A stretch of DNA of 64,000 bases, taken from contig JBMNUF010000001.1 of assembly GCA_050946115.1 (NCBI GenBank), positions 1-64,000 on the forward strand. Reading direction: 5' to 3'. Shown here in pieces: positions 41,127-49,877 of the stretch (within the stretch, counting starts at the first letter, position 1; each line of letters starts with the position of its first letter). The stretch is from CAYFRC01 sp050946115 (GTDB lineage Bacteria > Bacillota > Clostridia > Christensenellales > Aristaeellaceae). The position numbers were made by a program, and so were the translations under genes. Below the pieces are notes generated by a model. It made no database searches. It was not told the DNA's origin and saw only the letters and a program-made list of their open reading frames with translations.

Positions 41127-42002
41127 ATGGACGGCTTTCTCAACCTCCTTAAGCCCCCGGGCATGACCTCCTCGGACGCGGTGCTCTTCGTGCGCAGGCG
41201 CCTCCCCAGGGGCACGAAGACAGGCCACGGTGGAACGCTCGACCCCGAGGCCTCGGGTGTGCTCCCCATATGCATCGGAAAGGCGACGCGGCTCTTTGAT
41301 TACATCGTCGACAAGGAAAAGGCGTACATCGCGGAAATGCGGCTCGGCATTTCGACCGACACGCAGGACGCGACGGGGAAAATCACCCAAAGCCGCCCCG
41401 TTTTCGCGGATGCTTGCGATGTACAGAACGCGCTGCCTCGGTTCACGGGCGAGATTATGCAGCTTCCGCCCATGTTTTCCGCGCTCAAGCGCGGCGGGAA
41501 AAAGCTGTACGACATCGCGCGAAAGGGCGAAACGGTCGATCTGTCGCCCCGCCCTGCATGCATTCGTTCGATTGAATATCTCAGGCAGACCGCGCCCGAC
41601 AGGTTCCTCTTGCGCGTCGTCTGCGGCAAGGGCGTATACATTCGGACGCTCGTACATGACATCGGGGAACATTTGGGCTGCGGCGCGCACATGTCGTTTC
41701 TGTTGCGCGTACAGTCCGGCGCCTTTTCCGTCGAGGACGCCCGTACGCTTGAGGAGATCGACCGCGGGAACATCGGGGAGATGCTCCTGCCGCTCGAAGC
41801 GCCGCTTATGAAATTTCCGAAGGCGGTCTTTCCCGAAAGCTGCCTTTCCGCCGCGCAAAACGGCAACCCCCTGCCCCTCTTTCTCGCGCAAAGCGTCCCC
41901 GAAGGCGGGGAGCTTCCCGTCGCAGTCTACGTCGGAAGCCGCTTCGCGGGCATGGGGCAGCGGGATAACGACGTGCTCCGCTTCAAGGCCATGCTGTTAT
42001 GA
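41127..42002 (+). CDS. truB: tRNA pseudouridine-55 synthase
   Basis: The product is 291 residues. G-H-G-G-T-L-D-P-E-A-S-G holds the catalytic Asp39, and K-G-V-Y-I-R-T-L-V-H-D-I-G is the second TruB block. It makes pseudouridine 55 in the T loop of tRNAs. The usual next gene, ribF, is absent; instead the stop overlaps the start of an M23 peptidase gene by 4 bases (ATGA, 41999-42002). Confidence 0.95.
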   Translation: MDGFLNLLKPPGMTSSDAVLFVRRRLPRGTKTGHGGTLDPEASGVLPICIGKATRLFDYIVDKEKAYIAEMRLGISTDTQDATGKITQSRPVFADACDVQNALPRFTGEIMQLPPMFSALKRGGKKLYDIARKGETVDLSPRPACIRSIEYLRQTAPDRFLLRVVCGKGVYIRTLVHDIGEHLGCGAHMSFLLRVQSGAFSVEDARTLEEIDRGNIGEMLLPLEAPLMKFPKAVFPESCLSAAQNGNPLPLFLAQSVPEGGELPVAVYVGSRFAGMGQRDNDVLRFKAMLL

Positions 42003-43594
42003 ATATGATGAGAAAAATACCGTTCCTTCTCCTGATAGCGCTCCTCCCCTGCCTGACCTTTGTGCGCGCAGAGACCACCTTCACCGCGACCGGCGCATGG
42101 TCGGACTGGTCGGAAAACGCGCCTTCGGATGCAGAGGGCCTCGAAATCGAAACGCGCGACTTCTCCGGCATGGAGGATGTGCTCCTGTATCGCTACCGGC
42201 GCTTTATCTTCTACAACATGCGCTGTGAAATGTGGTGCTCGACCTATACGGACGAGATCGATTCTTCGCTCGTCGAGGAGGGCTCCGGCTACTGGGAGGA
42301 AACCTCCTGCGAATCGCCCAAGGGCGTATTGAATGTGGACGATGCCTACATCGCCTACGAGGGCGGCTGGTATCACGAGGCGGAAACCGTCGAGAGCGTG
42401 TACCGCGAATACCGAAAATACCGCTGGCGCGCGGTACGGCAGGTGCCGTGCGCATTTTCGCGGCGCGAAGCCGTCCTCAACATCGGCGAGAGGATCGACC
42501 TGCCCTGCCTTGGCGACACCTCGGATATTTCGTTCCTCTCGACGGACGAAGCCGTCGCAACCGTCTCCGAGCGCGGCCGCGTCGCGGGAAAGGGCGCGGG
42601 GCGCGCGAAGATTTGCATCGTCCATGGCGGCGAGATTTGGGATGCCTGCGAGATCGAAGTTTCCCAAAAGGGTGCGCTGATATCCGGCGGCCCGTACACG
42701 GCATCGCTCTGTGCGGGCGGGTTCCTGTTCGGCACCGGAAAGCCCGAGCCCGTTTCGGGCGACGCGCTCATGCTTTTTGCGGGGTTGGCTAAGCGCGGCA
42801 GCCGTTTTTCCGTCGAGATCGTCGAACCCGGCACGTTCTTCCTCGTGAGCTTTGCGGACGATTCGCTCGCCTACCGCGCGATGGAGGACGGAACGGTCGC
42901 CCTGCAGAAGCTCGATAGGCAGACGACGGACCCCGCGTTTTACTGGCGCTGCATGAAAAATGCGGACGAATCCTATCGCTTCTACCCCAAGGGAAGGCCC
43001 GATGTCGCGATCGGCTTTTCGGAAAGCGTGATTGGCGAAACGGCGCGCCTGCAGGACGCGGAGCCGAACAGCGCCCTGCAAAAATGGACGCTCTCGAAGA
43101 TCGCCGAAGGGGGCTTCGCTGCCGACGCGGTGCTTCCGATCCCGACGGACGGGTCGTGCTACGTCACGAGCGAATTCGGCGTGCAGCGCACCGAAACGCA
43201 TATGCACGAGGGGATCGACATCGGTTCCTTCGGAAAGCGCGTGAACTGCTTTGCGGCATCCTCCGGCAGGGTCGTCAAGATCCGCACCGCCTGCAGGCAC
43301 GATTACGCGAAGACCACCATGCGAAACGGGCGCTACGTCGATCCCTGCGGCAATACCGCCGGAAACTACGTCATCATCGACCACGGAAACAATCTGATGA
43401 CCGCGTACATGCACCTTTCGCGGGTGGACGTAAAGGTCGGGCAAGTGGTCAAGGCGGGCGAAATCATAGGAAAAACCGGCTCGACCGGCTCCTCAGGCGG
43501 CGTACACCTGCACTTCGGCGTACTGTTTCACGGCGAATACGTGAATCCACGGAATTATTTTGACTTCCCCGGAATCGGAGTATTGATAAAATAG
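41999..43594 (+). CDS. secreted M23 family metallopeptidase with Ig-like domain
   Basis: The product is 531 residues with a signal peptide (1 to about 25). A BIG2-like domain (about 155-222: S-T-D-E-A-V-A-T-V, G-R-V-A-G-K-G-A-G) is followed by a region (about 230-365) like a beta-trefoil, ending A-L-Q-K-W-T-L. The peptidase domain holds zinc ligands in H-E-G-I-D-I-G and H-L-H-F-G near residues 402-406 and 501-505. Enzymes of this type cut peptidoglycan cross-bridges or stems. Its 4-base overlap with truB suggests translational coupling although the functions are unrelated. Confidence 0.85.
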   Translation: MNMMRKIPFLLLIALLPCLTFVRAETTFTATGAWSDWSENAPSDAEGLEIETRDFSGMEDVLLYRYRRFIFYNMRCEMWCSTYTDEIDSSLVEEGSGYWEETSCESPKGVLNVDDAYIAYEGGWYHEAETVESVYREYRKYRWRAVRQVPCAFSRREAVLNIGERIDLPCLGDTSDISFLSTDEAVATVSERGRVAGKGAGRAKICIVHGGEIWDACEIEVSQKGALISGGPYTASLCAGGFLFGTGKPEPVSGDALMLFAGLAKRGSRFSVEIVEPGTFFLVSFADDSLAYRAMEDGTVALQKLDRQTTDPAFYWRCMKNADESYRFYPKGRPDVAIGFSESVIGETARLQDAEPNSALQKWTLSKIAEGGFAADAVLPIPTDGSCYVTSEFGVQRTETHMHEGIDIGSFGKRVNCFAASSGRVVKIRTACRHDYAKTTMRNGRYVDPCGNTAGNYVIIDHGNNLMTAYMHLSRVDVKVGQVVKAGEIIGKTGSTGSSGGVHLHFGVLFHGEYVNPRNYFDFPGIGVLIK

Positions 43595-43611
43595 CGCAAC
43601 CCTGTTATAAT
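43583..43611 (+). promoter_or_regulatory. promoter inside the 3' end of the M23 gene
   Basis: TTGATA (43583-43588) and TATAAT (43606-43611) are 17 bases apart; the -35 box lies in the last codons of the M23 gene. It should drive the genes from 43671. Confidence 0.7.
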
Positions 43612-43670
43612 ATGGGTACTTGCTATGGGTTGGTCCTTTCCCGCACCGGCTTTTACGAGGAGGCATTCCG

Positions 43671-45131
43671 ATGAGAAACGGCACAGATCGCGAATATATG
43701 ATGCGTTCCCAGAAACGCCCGCAGGCGCATGCGGTCGCGGCGCGAAAGCGCAACCGTAAGAGCAATCCCCTCTATGCGACGCTCACGGTGCTGCTGCTCA
43801 TTTTTGCGTGGCCCGTGGGTATGATTCTCCTGTGGGTCAGAAAGCTGCGCTGGTCCGTCGCGACGAAGGTCGTGGTCATGCTGTTTTCCCTGGTCATGAT
43901 CTTCTTTATGACGACGGTCTTCCTTTCGATGCATTTCACGGACCCCACGCTGCAGGACGCGCAAAGCCGCGCGCGCACGGCGGTCAGCAGCGCCGCCTCC
44001 GCGATCCGCCTTTCCGTCGATATACCGGAAAACGCCATGGAAACGGCGGTGCGCGGTGGGAAAAACGCCGTCTTGGAATTGTCTGACATGGCGCAGCTCC
44101 TCGCGCAAAAGGCGACGGACGGGATGGGCGAAAGCGCGAAGAATATCTTTCTCGCCTCCGCCGACCTTTCCGCCACGGCGGTTCGCGGGGCGCACCGGGG
44201 CGTACACCAAGTGCTGTACGACCTGAAGGTTCTCCCCACCCCCGTACCTACGCCGACGCCCACACCCACGCCCACCGCGACGCCTGAGCCCACGCCCACG
44301 CCCGCGCCTCTGGATATCGTATACAAAGAGGTCGGCGAAGCCATCTACCACAGGGATCGCTCCTGCTTCGGCATCGGCGACGGCGAACTCGTCTCCTTAA
44401 CAATCGCGCAGGCGGAAACGGAGGGGCTCATGCCGTGCGAAAAGTGCGCGCTCACCTCCTCCACGCAGGAATACGCGCCGACCACCGAGAAGCCCGCCGA
44501 AACGGACGGCTCCTTCACCGAGGCGGAACCCCTGCCGGAGAAAACCGCCGCGCCGACGACGGAACCGACAAAGGTTCCGACCGTGGAGATTCGAAAGACA
44601 CCCACCGAAAAGCCGCGCGAGGTGCCCACCATCGCGCCCAAGACGGCCACGGTTCCGGCGATTTCGCCTACACCCACGCCCTATGTCTCCCCCACGCCCG
44701 TGCCTACGCCCGTGCCCACGCCCGTACCCACGCCCGTGCCGCTGCCGAGCGTCAAGCCCGTAAGCGAGGCGATCGTGTACTATACCACAAACGGCAGGTT
44801 CTATCACGCCGGGCCCTCCTGCAAGAACATGCCCAAGGCGAACCCGCACACCTTGGCGGAAGCCGCCGCCGACAGGCGCAAGCTCAAAACCTGCTCCGTA
44901 TGCAAGCCTCCGCTCCTGTCGCTGCTTGAGGCGGAAGAGACGGTCATCTGGGGCACGGAGGACAAAATCTACCACACCACGGACGAATGCCCCCGCGCGG
45001 CGGAAATCGGCAAGGCGAAGCCGATGCTCCTTTCCGAGGCGCGCGAACTGGGCTACATCGGCTGCCCCGAATGCGGCGCGTATCTCTTCGATGAGGCATA
45101 TGCCGTCGGCGCCGGAGTGTCCGGGAAATAA
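43671..45131 (+). CDS. membrane-anchored protein with three Cys/His zinc-site-like modules
   Basis: The product is 486 residues; ATG 43671 has AGGAGG upstream. Two membrane spans (about 31-85) are followed by a helix and a Pro/Thr-rich stalk (P-T-P-T-P repeats). Three modules of the form Y-H-(x)4-C, then about 20-30 residues, then C-x-x-C lie near 225-265, 376-410 and 433-470. The arrangement resembles the small zinc module found in Ada N-terminal and thermonuclease-linked domains (Y-H...C...G-x-x-P-C-x-x-C). A second Pro-rich stalk separates the first and second modules. Zinc binding is inferred; function is unknown. Confidence 0.6.
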   Translation: MRNGTDREYMMRSQKRPQAHAVAARKRNRKSNPLYATLTVLLLIFAWPVGMILLWVRKLRWSVATKVVVMLFSLVMIFFMTTVFLSMHFTDPTLQDAQSRARTAVSSAASAIRLSVDIPENAMETAVRGGKNAVLELSDMAQLLAQKATDGMGESAKNIFLASADLSATAVRGAHRGVHQVLYDLKVLPTPVPTPTPTPTPTATPEPTPTPAPLDIVYKEVGEAIYHRDRSCFGIGDGELVSLTIAQAETEGLMPCEKCALTSSTQEYAPTTEKPAETDGSFTEAEPLPEKTAAPTTEPTKVPTVEIRKTPTEKPREVPTIAPKTATVPAISPTPTPYVSPTPVPTPVPTPVPTPVPLPSVKPVSEAIVYYTTNGRFYHAGPSCKNMPKANPHTLAEAAADRRKLKTCSVCKPPLLSLLEAEETVIWGTEDKIYHTTDECPRAAEIGKAKPMLLSEARELGYIGCPECGAYLFDEAYAVGAGVSGK

Positions 45132-45151
45132 CGGAATACGGAGGAACGATC

Positions 45152-46084
45152 ATGGCAAATTTGATGCACAACTATTATTACGGCAAGGCCGGCAAGGCAG
45201 ATTACACGCCCGACCAGCTCCCCGAGAACCGCGTACAGCTCTTTTTCGAGATGCTCCGCATACGCTTTTCGGGGCTCGTGGGGCTGAATCTCCTGTACGT
45301 CCTCTTTTCGCTCCCCGCGATTGCGTGGACGAGCATCAACGTGATGATGCTCAACGCGAGCTACAACAGCGAAACGGGGCAATTCGCCTTCAATTTCGTG
45401 CAGGACGGCTACCTCATGATCTATCTGCTCCTCATGGTGCCGTGTCTGGGCATCGCGGGCATCGGCGCCACGGGGCTCATGTACGTGCTGCGCAACTGGG
45501 CGCGCGACCAGCACTCCTTCGTGCTGAGCGATTTTAAGGACGCCATCAAGGGCAACTGGAAGCAGGGGCTCGTCATAGGCCTCCTCAACGGGCTTTCGCT
45601 CTTGCTTGCGTTCGTCTCGTACATCTATTACGGGCAGATGGCGTCGCAGTCCTCCGTTTTGTTTTACATCCCGCAGGTGTTCGTGGTGCTTCTGATTGCC
45701 ATCTGGTGGATGAGCAACATGATCATCTACCCCATGATGGTGACGTACAACTTCAACCTGCGCCAGCTCATCCGCAACAGTATGATCATGGTCGTCGCGC
45801 GGCTGCCGTTCTCGGTTCTGTTCCTTCTGGGCTCCCTCGCCATACCCGTCATCTGCCTGATCGTGCCCTATGGCATTTTGATCGGTTCGCTCTTCTACCT
45901 CGTGATCGGCTTTGCGCTGACGGGCTTTGTCTACGCATCCTACGCCAACAGCTGCTTCGACAAATACCTCAACCCCCGCATCGAGGGCGCGCAGGTCGGC
46001 ATGGGCATGCGCGATCCCGATGCCATCCGCGAGGAAGAGGAAGAGATCGCCTCCATGGAAGACCCGAATCCCATCGAGCGATAG
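45152..46084 (+). CDS. DUF624 (YesL-like) membrane protein
   Basis: The product is 310 residues with about five to six membrane spans. The N-terminal R-F-S-G-L-V-G-L-N-L-L-Y-V-L-F-S-L-P and the later A-T-G-L-M-Y-V-L-R-N-W-A-R-D are DUF624/YesL marks. Family members sit next to sugar transporters and may help their assembly, but here the neighbours are envelope and stress genes. The C-terminal tail is acidic. GGAGG lies upstream of the ATG. Confidence 0.75.
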   Translation: MANLMHNYYYGKAGKADYTPDQLPENRVQLFFEMLRIRFSGLVGLNLLYVLFSLPAIAWTSINVMMLNASYNSETGQFAFNFVQDGYLMIYLLLMVPCLGIAGIGATGLMYVLRNWARDQHSFVLSDFKDAIKGNWKQGLVIGLLNGLSLLLAFVSYIYYGQMASQSSVLFYIPQVFVVLLIAIWWMSNMIIYPMMVTYNFNLRQLIRNSMIMVVARLPFSVLFLLGSLAIPVICLIVPYGILIGSLFYLVIGFALTGFVYASYANSCFDKYLNPRIEGAQVGMGMRDPDAIREEEEEIASMEDPNPIER

Positions 46085-46087
46085 AAT

Positions 46088-46828
46088 ATGTACGACGTTT
46101 TATCGTCCTTTTACGACAAGCTCGCGGACGATTTCGATTACGACCTATGGGCGGCGCGGTATCTCGAGCTCACGGAGGGCGCACAGAGCGCGCTCGAATG
46201 CGGCTGCGGCACGGGTTCCGTGTCCGTGCGGCTCGCAAAGCGCATTCCTCGCCTCGTCGCATCCGACATCTCGGAGGGCATGCTGCGCGTTGCGTCCGAA
46301 AAGGCGCGAAAACATGGCGTCTCGCCGCGCTTCGTGCTTCAGGACATGCGGCAGATCGCGCTTCCCCGCCCCGCGGATGCGATCGTCGCCCCGTGTGACT
46401 GCGTGAACTATCTCTTGACAGACGGAGATGTAAGGCGCTTTTTCCAAAGCGCCTTTCAAAACATTCGGGCAGGCGGCACGCTTGCCTTTGATTTCTCGAC
46501 GGGGCAAAAGCTTCTGGGTATGTGCGAAAAGGAGCTCTTCTTCGAGGATCGCGACGACATCACCTTCCTCTGGCGCAATACTTTGCAGGGAGATGCGCGC
46601 GTTTTGATGGAGCTGACGTTTTTCGTCAGGCAGCCCGGCGGCGCGTATCGACGCTTCGACGAGCGACAGGTGCAGCGCATCCACGAATTGGAGCGCCTCA
46701 TTTCTCTGCTCAAAGAAGTGGGCTTTTCGGACGTCGCCGCATACGATGCGCTTTCCGAAAATCCCCCGCATACAGACAGCCAACAAATCCTGCTTCGCGC
46801 AAAAAAACCATCGGAGAACATGAAATGA
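46088..46828 (+). CDS. class I SAM-dependent methyltransferase
   Basis: The product is 246 residues. The SAM loop reads L-E-C-G-C-G-T-G-S-V-S, followed by A-S-D-I-S-E-G-M-L and D-M-R-Q-I. Substrate is unknown; the N-terminal Y-D-x-L-A-D-D-F-D-Y is seen in small-molecule and tRNA methyltransferases alike. It starts 3 bases after the DUF624 stop and its stop overlaps hslO by 4 bases, so these genes are co-translated. Confidence 0.85.
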   Translation: MYDVLSSFYDKLADDFDYDLWAARYLELTEGAQSALECGCGTGSVSVRLAKRIPRLVASDISEGMLRVASEKARKHGVSPRFVLQDMRQIALPRPADAIVAPCDCVNYLLTDGDVRRFFQSAFQNIRAGGTLAFDFSTGQKLLGMCEKELFFEDRDDITFLWRNTLQGDARVLMELTFFVRQPGGAYRRFDERQVQRIHELERLISLLKEVGFSDVAAYDALSENPPHTDSQQILLRAKKPSENMK

Positions 46829-47703
46829 ACGAAAGCAAACTCTTGTATATCTCGCTTATGGACGGCATGGCGCGGGCGCACCTGTGCGACAGCACGCGCC
46901 TCGTCGAAACGGCGCGGGAGACACATTCCCTCTCCCGCATCGCGACAGCCGCGCTCGGCAGGCACCTGACCGCCACCGCCATCATCGCCTGCAACCTCAA
47001 GGGCAAGGACGACAACGTCACCTGCCGAATCAACGGCGGCGGCCCCCTGGGTACGCTGTTGGCCGTCGGAAAGAGCGACGGCACGGTCAAGGGATACGTC
47101 GAAAACCCGTTTGTGGATCTCCCGCGCGAAACGGAAAAGCTCCCCGTCGGTGCGGCGGTCGGCAAAAACGGCAGGCTCGCCGTCGTGCGGGACCTGGGCT
47201 TGCGCGACCCGTATGTCGGCCACGTCCACCTGGTTTCGGGGGAAATCGCGGAGGACTTCGCGATGTATTTCACCGCCTCGGAGCAGACGCCGTCCCTCGT
47301 CTCCCTGGGCGTTCTGACGGACGACAAGGTGATCGCCGCGGGCGGGCTGATCGTGCAGATGATGCCCGGCGCGACGAAAGCCGCGATACAGTCTATCGAA
47401 AGCTCCGCGCCGATGTTCATGAACCTGTCCGCGACCGTCAGAGACTACGGGCTGCACGGCGCCGCCGAACAGCTCCTGTCGCATCTGCAGCCGCAGATTC
47501 TCGAGGAGCGCAATATCGCCTATCGCTGCGACTGTTCGCGGGATCGCGTCGAGCGCGCGCTCATCTCCCTTGGCAGGGCGGAACTGAACGAAATGATCGA
47601 TTCGCAGCACAAGGCGGAGGTCAACTGCCACTTTTGCAACCGCGTATGGCGCTTTTCGGAGGACGATCTGCGGGCGCTGCTCGCATCCGCAACGAAAGAA
47701 TAG
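46825..47703 (+). CDS. hslO: redox-regulated chaperone Hsp33
   Basis: The product is 292 residues. The C-terminal zinc site is C-D-C...C-H-F-C, the CxC/CxxC pair that releases zinc on oxidation. The N-terminal part has the Hsp33 block G-P-L-G-T-L-L-A-V-G and Q-T-P-S-L-V-S-L-G-V. It protects proteins during oxidative unfolding in the cytoplasm. The ATG overlaps the methyltransferase stop. Confidence 0.95.
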   Translation: MNESKLLYISLMDGMARAHLCDSTRLVETARETHSLSRIATAALGRHLTATAIIACNLKGKDDNVTCRINGGGPLGTLLAVGKSDGTVKGYVENPFVDLPRETEKLPVGAAVGKNGRLAVVRDLGLRDPYVGHVHLVSGEIAEDFAMYFTASEQTPSLVSLGVLTDDKVIAAGGLIVQMMPGATKAAIQSIESSAPMFMNLSATVRDYGLHGAAEQLLSHLQPQILEERNIAYRCDCSRDRVERALISLGRAELNEMIDSQHKAEVNCHFCNRVWRFSEDDLRALLASATKE

Positions 47704-47714
47704 AGGGAAATACC

Positions 47715-48545
47715 ATGCTCTTGATCGATTTTGACGCGAAATTCATGGAATATACCGCGAAATGGCTCCAGAAAAACCGCAGCCGCTTTAAAAATGAGGA
47801 CGAAATGGAAGCGCATATGCCCGAAATGTACATGGAATGGCTCAATGCGCCCGCCGACTGGCTGGGCGGCGTCGCACCCGGGCTGTATTTTGCATCCTAC
47901 ACGGATGCAAAGCAGCTTATCGATTGGATGCGCGAATACGAGGATGCGGGCATCTCCGTGCCGGATCAGCTTTTGGAGCGCATCGTGGAACTGGAGGATA
48001 ATGCAATCGAGCCGCTTTTGTCCCTCGCAAAGGACGAATCCGCGTCCGAACACGTGCGCGTGATGGCGGTCAATATGCTGCTGCAGCTCGGCACGAAGGC
48101 GCCCATTTCGTTCTGCCTCGATGTCATCGACCGCCGCGCGGAAGAGGACACGCTCGCGGACGCCTGCGCGGAGCTCTTGGAGGCGCTCTCGCTCCAGGCG
48201 ATCCGCCCGATCCTGGAGCGCATCGACCGCGCGAACGAACTCGCGAAGGAAACCTATATCGACCTGCTATGCAATTTCCCGGGCGATGAGCGCGTCTACA
48301 CCCACGCGCTGCACGGCTTTTTGAACGTGCCGGCCAAGCGCGCGCTGTACGCCTCGTATCTGGCGAAGCTCGGCGACAGGCGCGCCGAACCGCACCTGAG
48401 AAAGGCGCTCTCCTCCCTCGACATCAACTATCTGGACTATCTCGAAATCAAAGGCGCCATCGAGGCTTTGGGCGGCGAGGAAATCCCCGCGGACTTTCGC
48501 TCCTTCGACGGCGACCCCTATTTTGAATCGATGAAAAGGTTGTGA
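47715..48545 (+). CDS. HEAT-repeat-like protein of unknown function
   Basis: The product is 276 residues, cytoplasmic and strongly helical. Repeated helix pairs such as A-I-E-P-L-L-S-L-A-K-D and H-V-R-V-M-A-V-N-M-L-L-Q-L-G suggest HEAT-like repeats (about 90-260), which usually bind proteins. GAGGGA precedes the ATG. It sits 11 bases after hslO. Confidence 0.6.
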   Translation: MLLIDFDAKFMEYTAKWLQKNRSRFKNEDEMEAHMPEMYMEWLNAPADWLGGVAPGLYFASYTDAKQLIDWMREYEDAGISVPDQLLERIVELEDNAIEPLLSLAKDESASEHVRVMAVNMLLQLGTKAPISFCLDVIDRRAEEDTLADACAELLEALSLQAIRPILERIDRANELAKETYIDLLCNFPGDERVYTHALHGFLNVPAKRALYASYLAKLGDRRAEPHLRKALSSLDINYLDYLEIKGAIEALGGEEIPADFRSFDGDPYFESMKRL

Positions 48546-48550
48546 TACCC

Positions 48551-49330
48551 ATGATATGTCAGAAATGTAAAAACAACAACCCGGCAGGCGCGCTCTTTTG
48601 CAACCGCTGCGGAGAAAAACTGACCCCGCCCCTGCGCGTGACGACGCCCGGCGGCGACGAAGTGCCCCGGCGCTTTCGCGGTTTCGGCGCGGAAAAGAGC
48701 ATTTTGGATTCCGACGGTCGCAGGCGTTCGGGCATCCAGCGCCCGCCCGCATACGCGCCCAAGGCAAAGAAATACAAGCGCAAGGACACCTTCATCCCCG
48801 AAAAGCGCGAACGCGATCTTTTTTTTGACCCGCTTCCGCCGGATGCCGCGGACGATTATGATGAAGAGTACGAGATGGATTTTGTCGGCGTCATCAAACG
48901 CAAAATCTTTTCGTTCGTCGCTTCCGCGCTCTTGATCGGCATATTCTGCTTCATCTTCTGGATTTTGGTGTTCCCCTCGGGCGGCGTGTTCTGCGCAAAG
49001 TGGGGGCTGCCCGCGTCCGCCGCCTCCTTCGAGCGGCTTGGCGACGAATACCTCGCATCCAACCAGGTGAAAAACGCCGCAAACGCCTATTACACGGCGT
49101 TACAGAAGGATCCGGAGGGGGCGAGCTACTCCCTCGTGCTCCACGTCGCGCAGACGCAGCAGACCATCGGCGACACCGTGCGCGCCGAAAAGGCGTACAT
49201 CATGTGCATCTCGCTCGATCCAACGCAAAAGGAGCCCTATGAGGCGCTCGCCGCCATCTACCGCAGCCGCGGCGATGCCGATACTGCCGAAAAGCTCATT
49301 GCGCAAATGGAGGAGATGGCGGGGCAATGA
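48551..49330 (+). CDS. zinc-ribbon, single-span, TPR membrane protein
   Basis: The product is 259 residues from ATG 48551. A zinc ribbon (C3, C6, C17, C20) is followed by a basic linker, one membrane span (about 118-140) and two to three TPR-like helices (about 160-255). Proteins of this layout are common in Clostridia and of unknown role. It ends the operon that begins at 43671 and a terminator-like hairpin follows. Confidence 0.65.
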   Translation: MICQKCKNNNPAGALFCNRCGEKLTPPLRVTTPGGDEVPRRFRGFGAEKSILDSDGRRRSGIQRPPAYAPKAKKYKRKDTFIPEKRERDLFFDPLPPDAADDYDEEYEMDFVGVIKRKIFSFVASALLIGIFCFIFWILVFPSGGVFCAKWGLPASAASFERLGDEYLASNQVKNAANAYYTALQKDPEGASYSLVLHVAQTQQTIGDTVRAEKAYIMCISLDPTQKEPYEALAAIYRSRGDADTAEKLIAQMEEMAGQ

Positions 49331-49375
49331 TTTCCCCGCAATCGACAGGCTTTTCATACGCGCAAGACCAAAGAA

Positions 49376-49404
49376 CGGGCGATGAGACAAAATCTCGTCG
49401 CCCG
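49376..49404 (+). terminator. probable terminator after the zinc-ribbon gene
   Basis: CGGGCGATGAGA (49376-49387) pairs with TCTCGTCGCCCG (49393-49404) with one G-T pair and a 5-base loop. The T-tract is weak (CTTTGT). Confidence 0.55.
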
Positions 49405-49430
49405 CTTTGTCGCGCGTTCGGCAGTTCGGT

Positions 49431-49800
49431 CTATCGGAGCTGTCGGCATAGGTATACGATATGCCGTTTTCTTTTGCATATTGGCCCTGCGTAGGAAGCG
49501 CGTCTAAGTGTCAGTACATTACAGTTATCAAACGCGGAATTTTCAATCATCGTGACAGAATTCGGCACGGCAATGCTTGTCAGAGAATTGCAAAACGCAA
49601 ATGCACAATCCCCGATCATCGCGGCGGAATCCGGTATGACAATGTCCACTTGGCTGCAACCCGAAAACGCAAAATCTCCGTTAGCGGCATCGCCCTGTGG
49701 GATACATGCGCATTGGCATATTCGTTTTCCGGATAACAGATCAGCGTTTTCATCGCCCTGTCAAATACCATGCCGTCAAGCGAAGCGTGAGGATTGTAGG
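49431..49800 (-). pseudogene. fragment of a BspA-type leucine-rich-repeat protein
   Basis: Reading left, one frame gives S-L-D-G-M-V-F-D-R-A-M-K-T-L-I-C-Y-P and then a neighbouring frame gives A-F-S-G-C-S-Q-V-D-I-V-I-P-D-S-A and S-L-T-S-I-A-V-P-N-S-V. These are LRR_5/BspA repeats broken by a frame change near 49700, with no start signal. The rest of 49331-49877 holds only the hairpin noted above. Confidence 0.75.
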
Positions 49801-49877
49801 TTACATTGCCGCCCCGAAAGAATGCGAAAGGGCGCAGCGGTCAAACGCCCCGCTCCGCCCTTTTTCTTGTATACAGA

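Noticed and set aside
44234..44760. Pro/Thr repeats as a possible minisatellite
   Set aside because: They are in-frame stalk codons of one membrane protein; reported with that gene.
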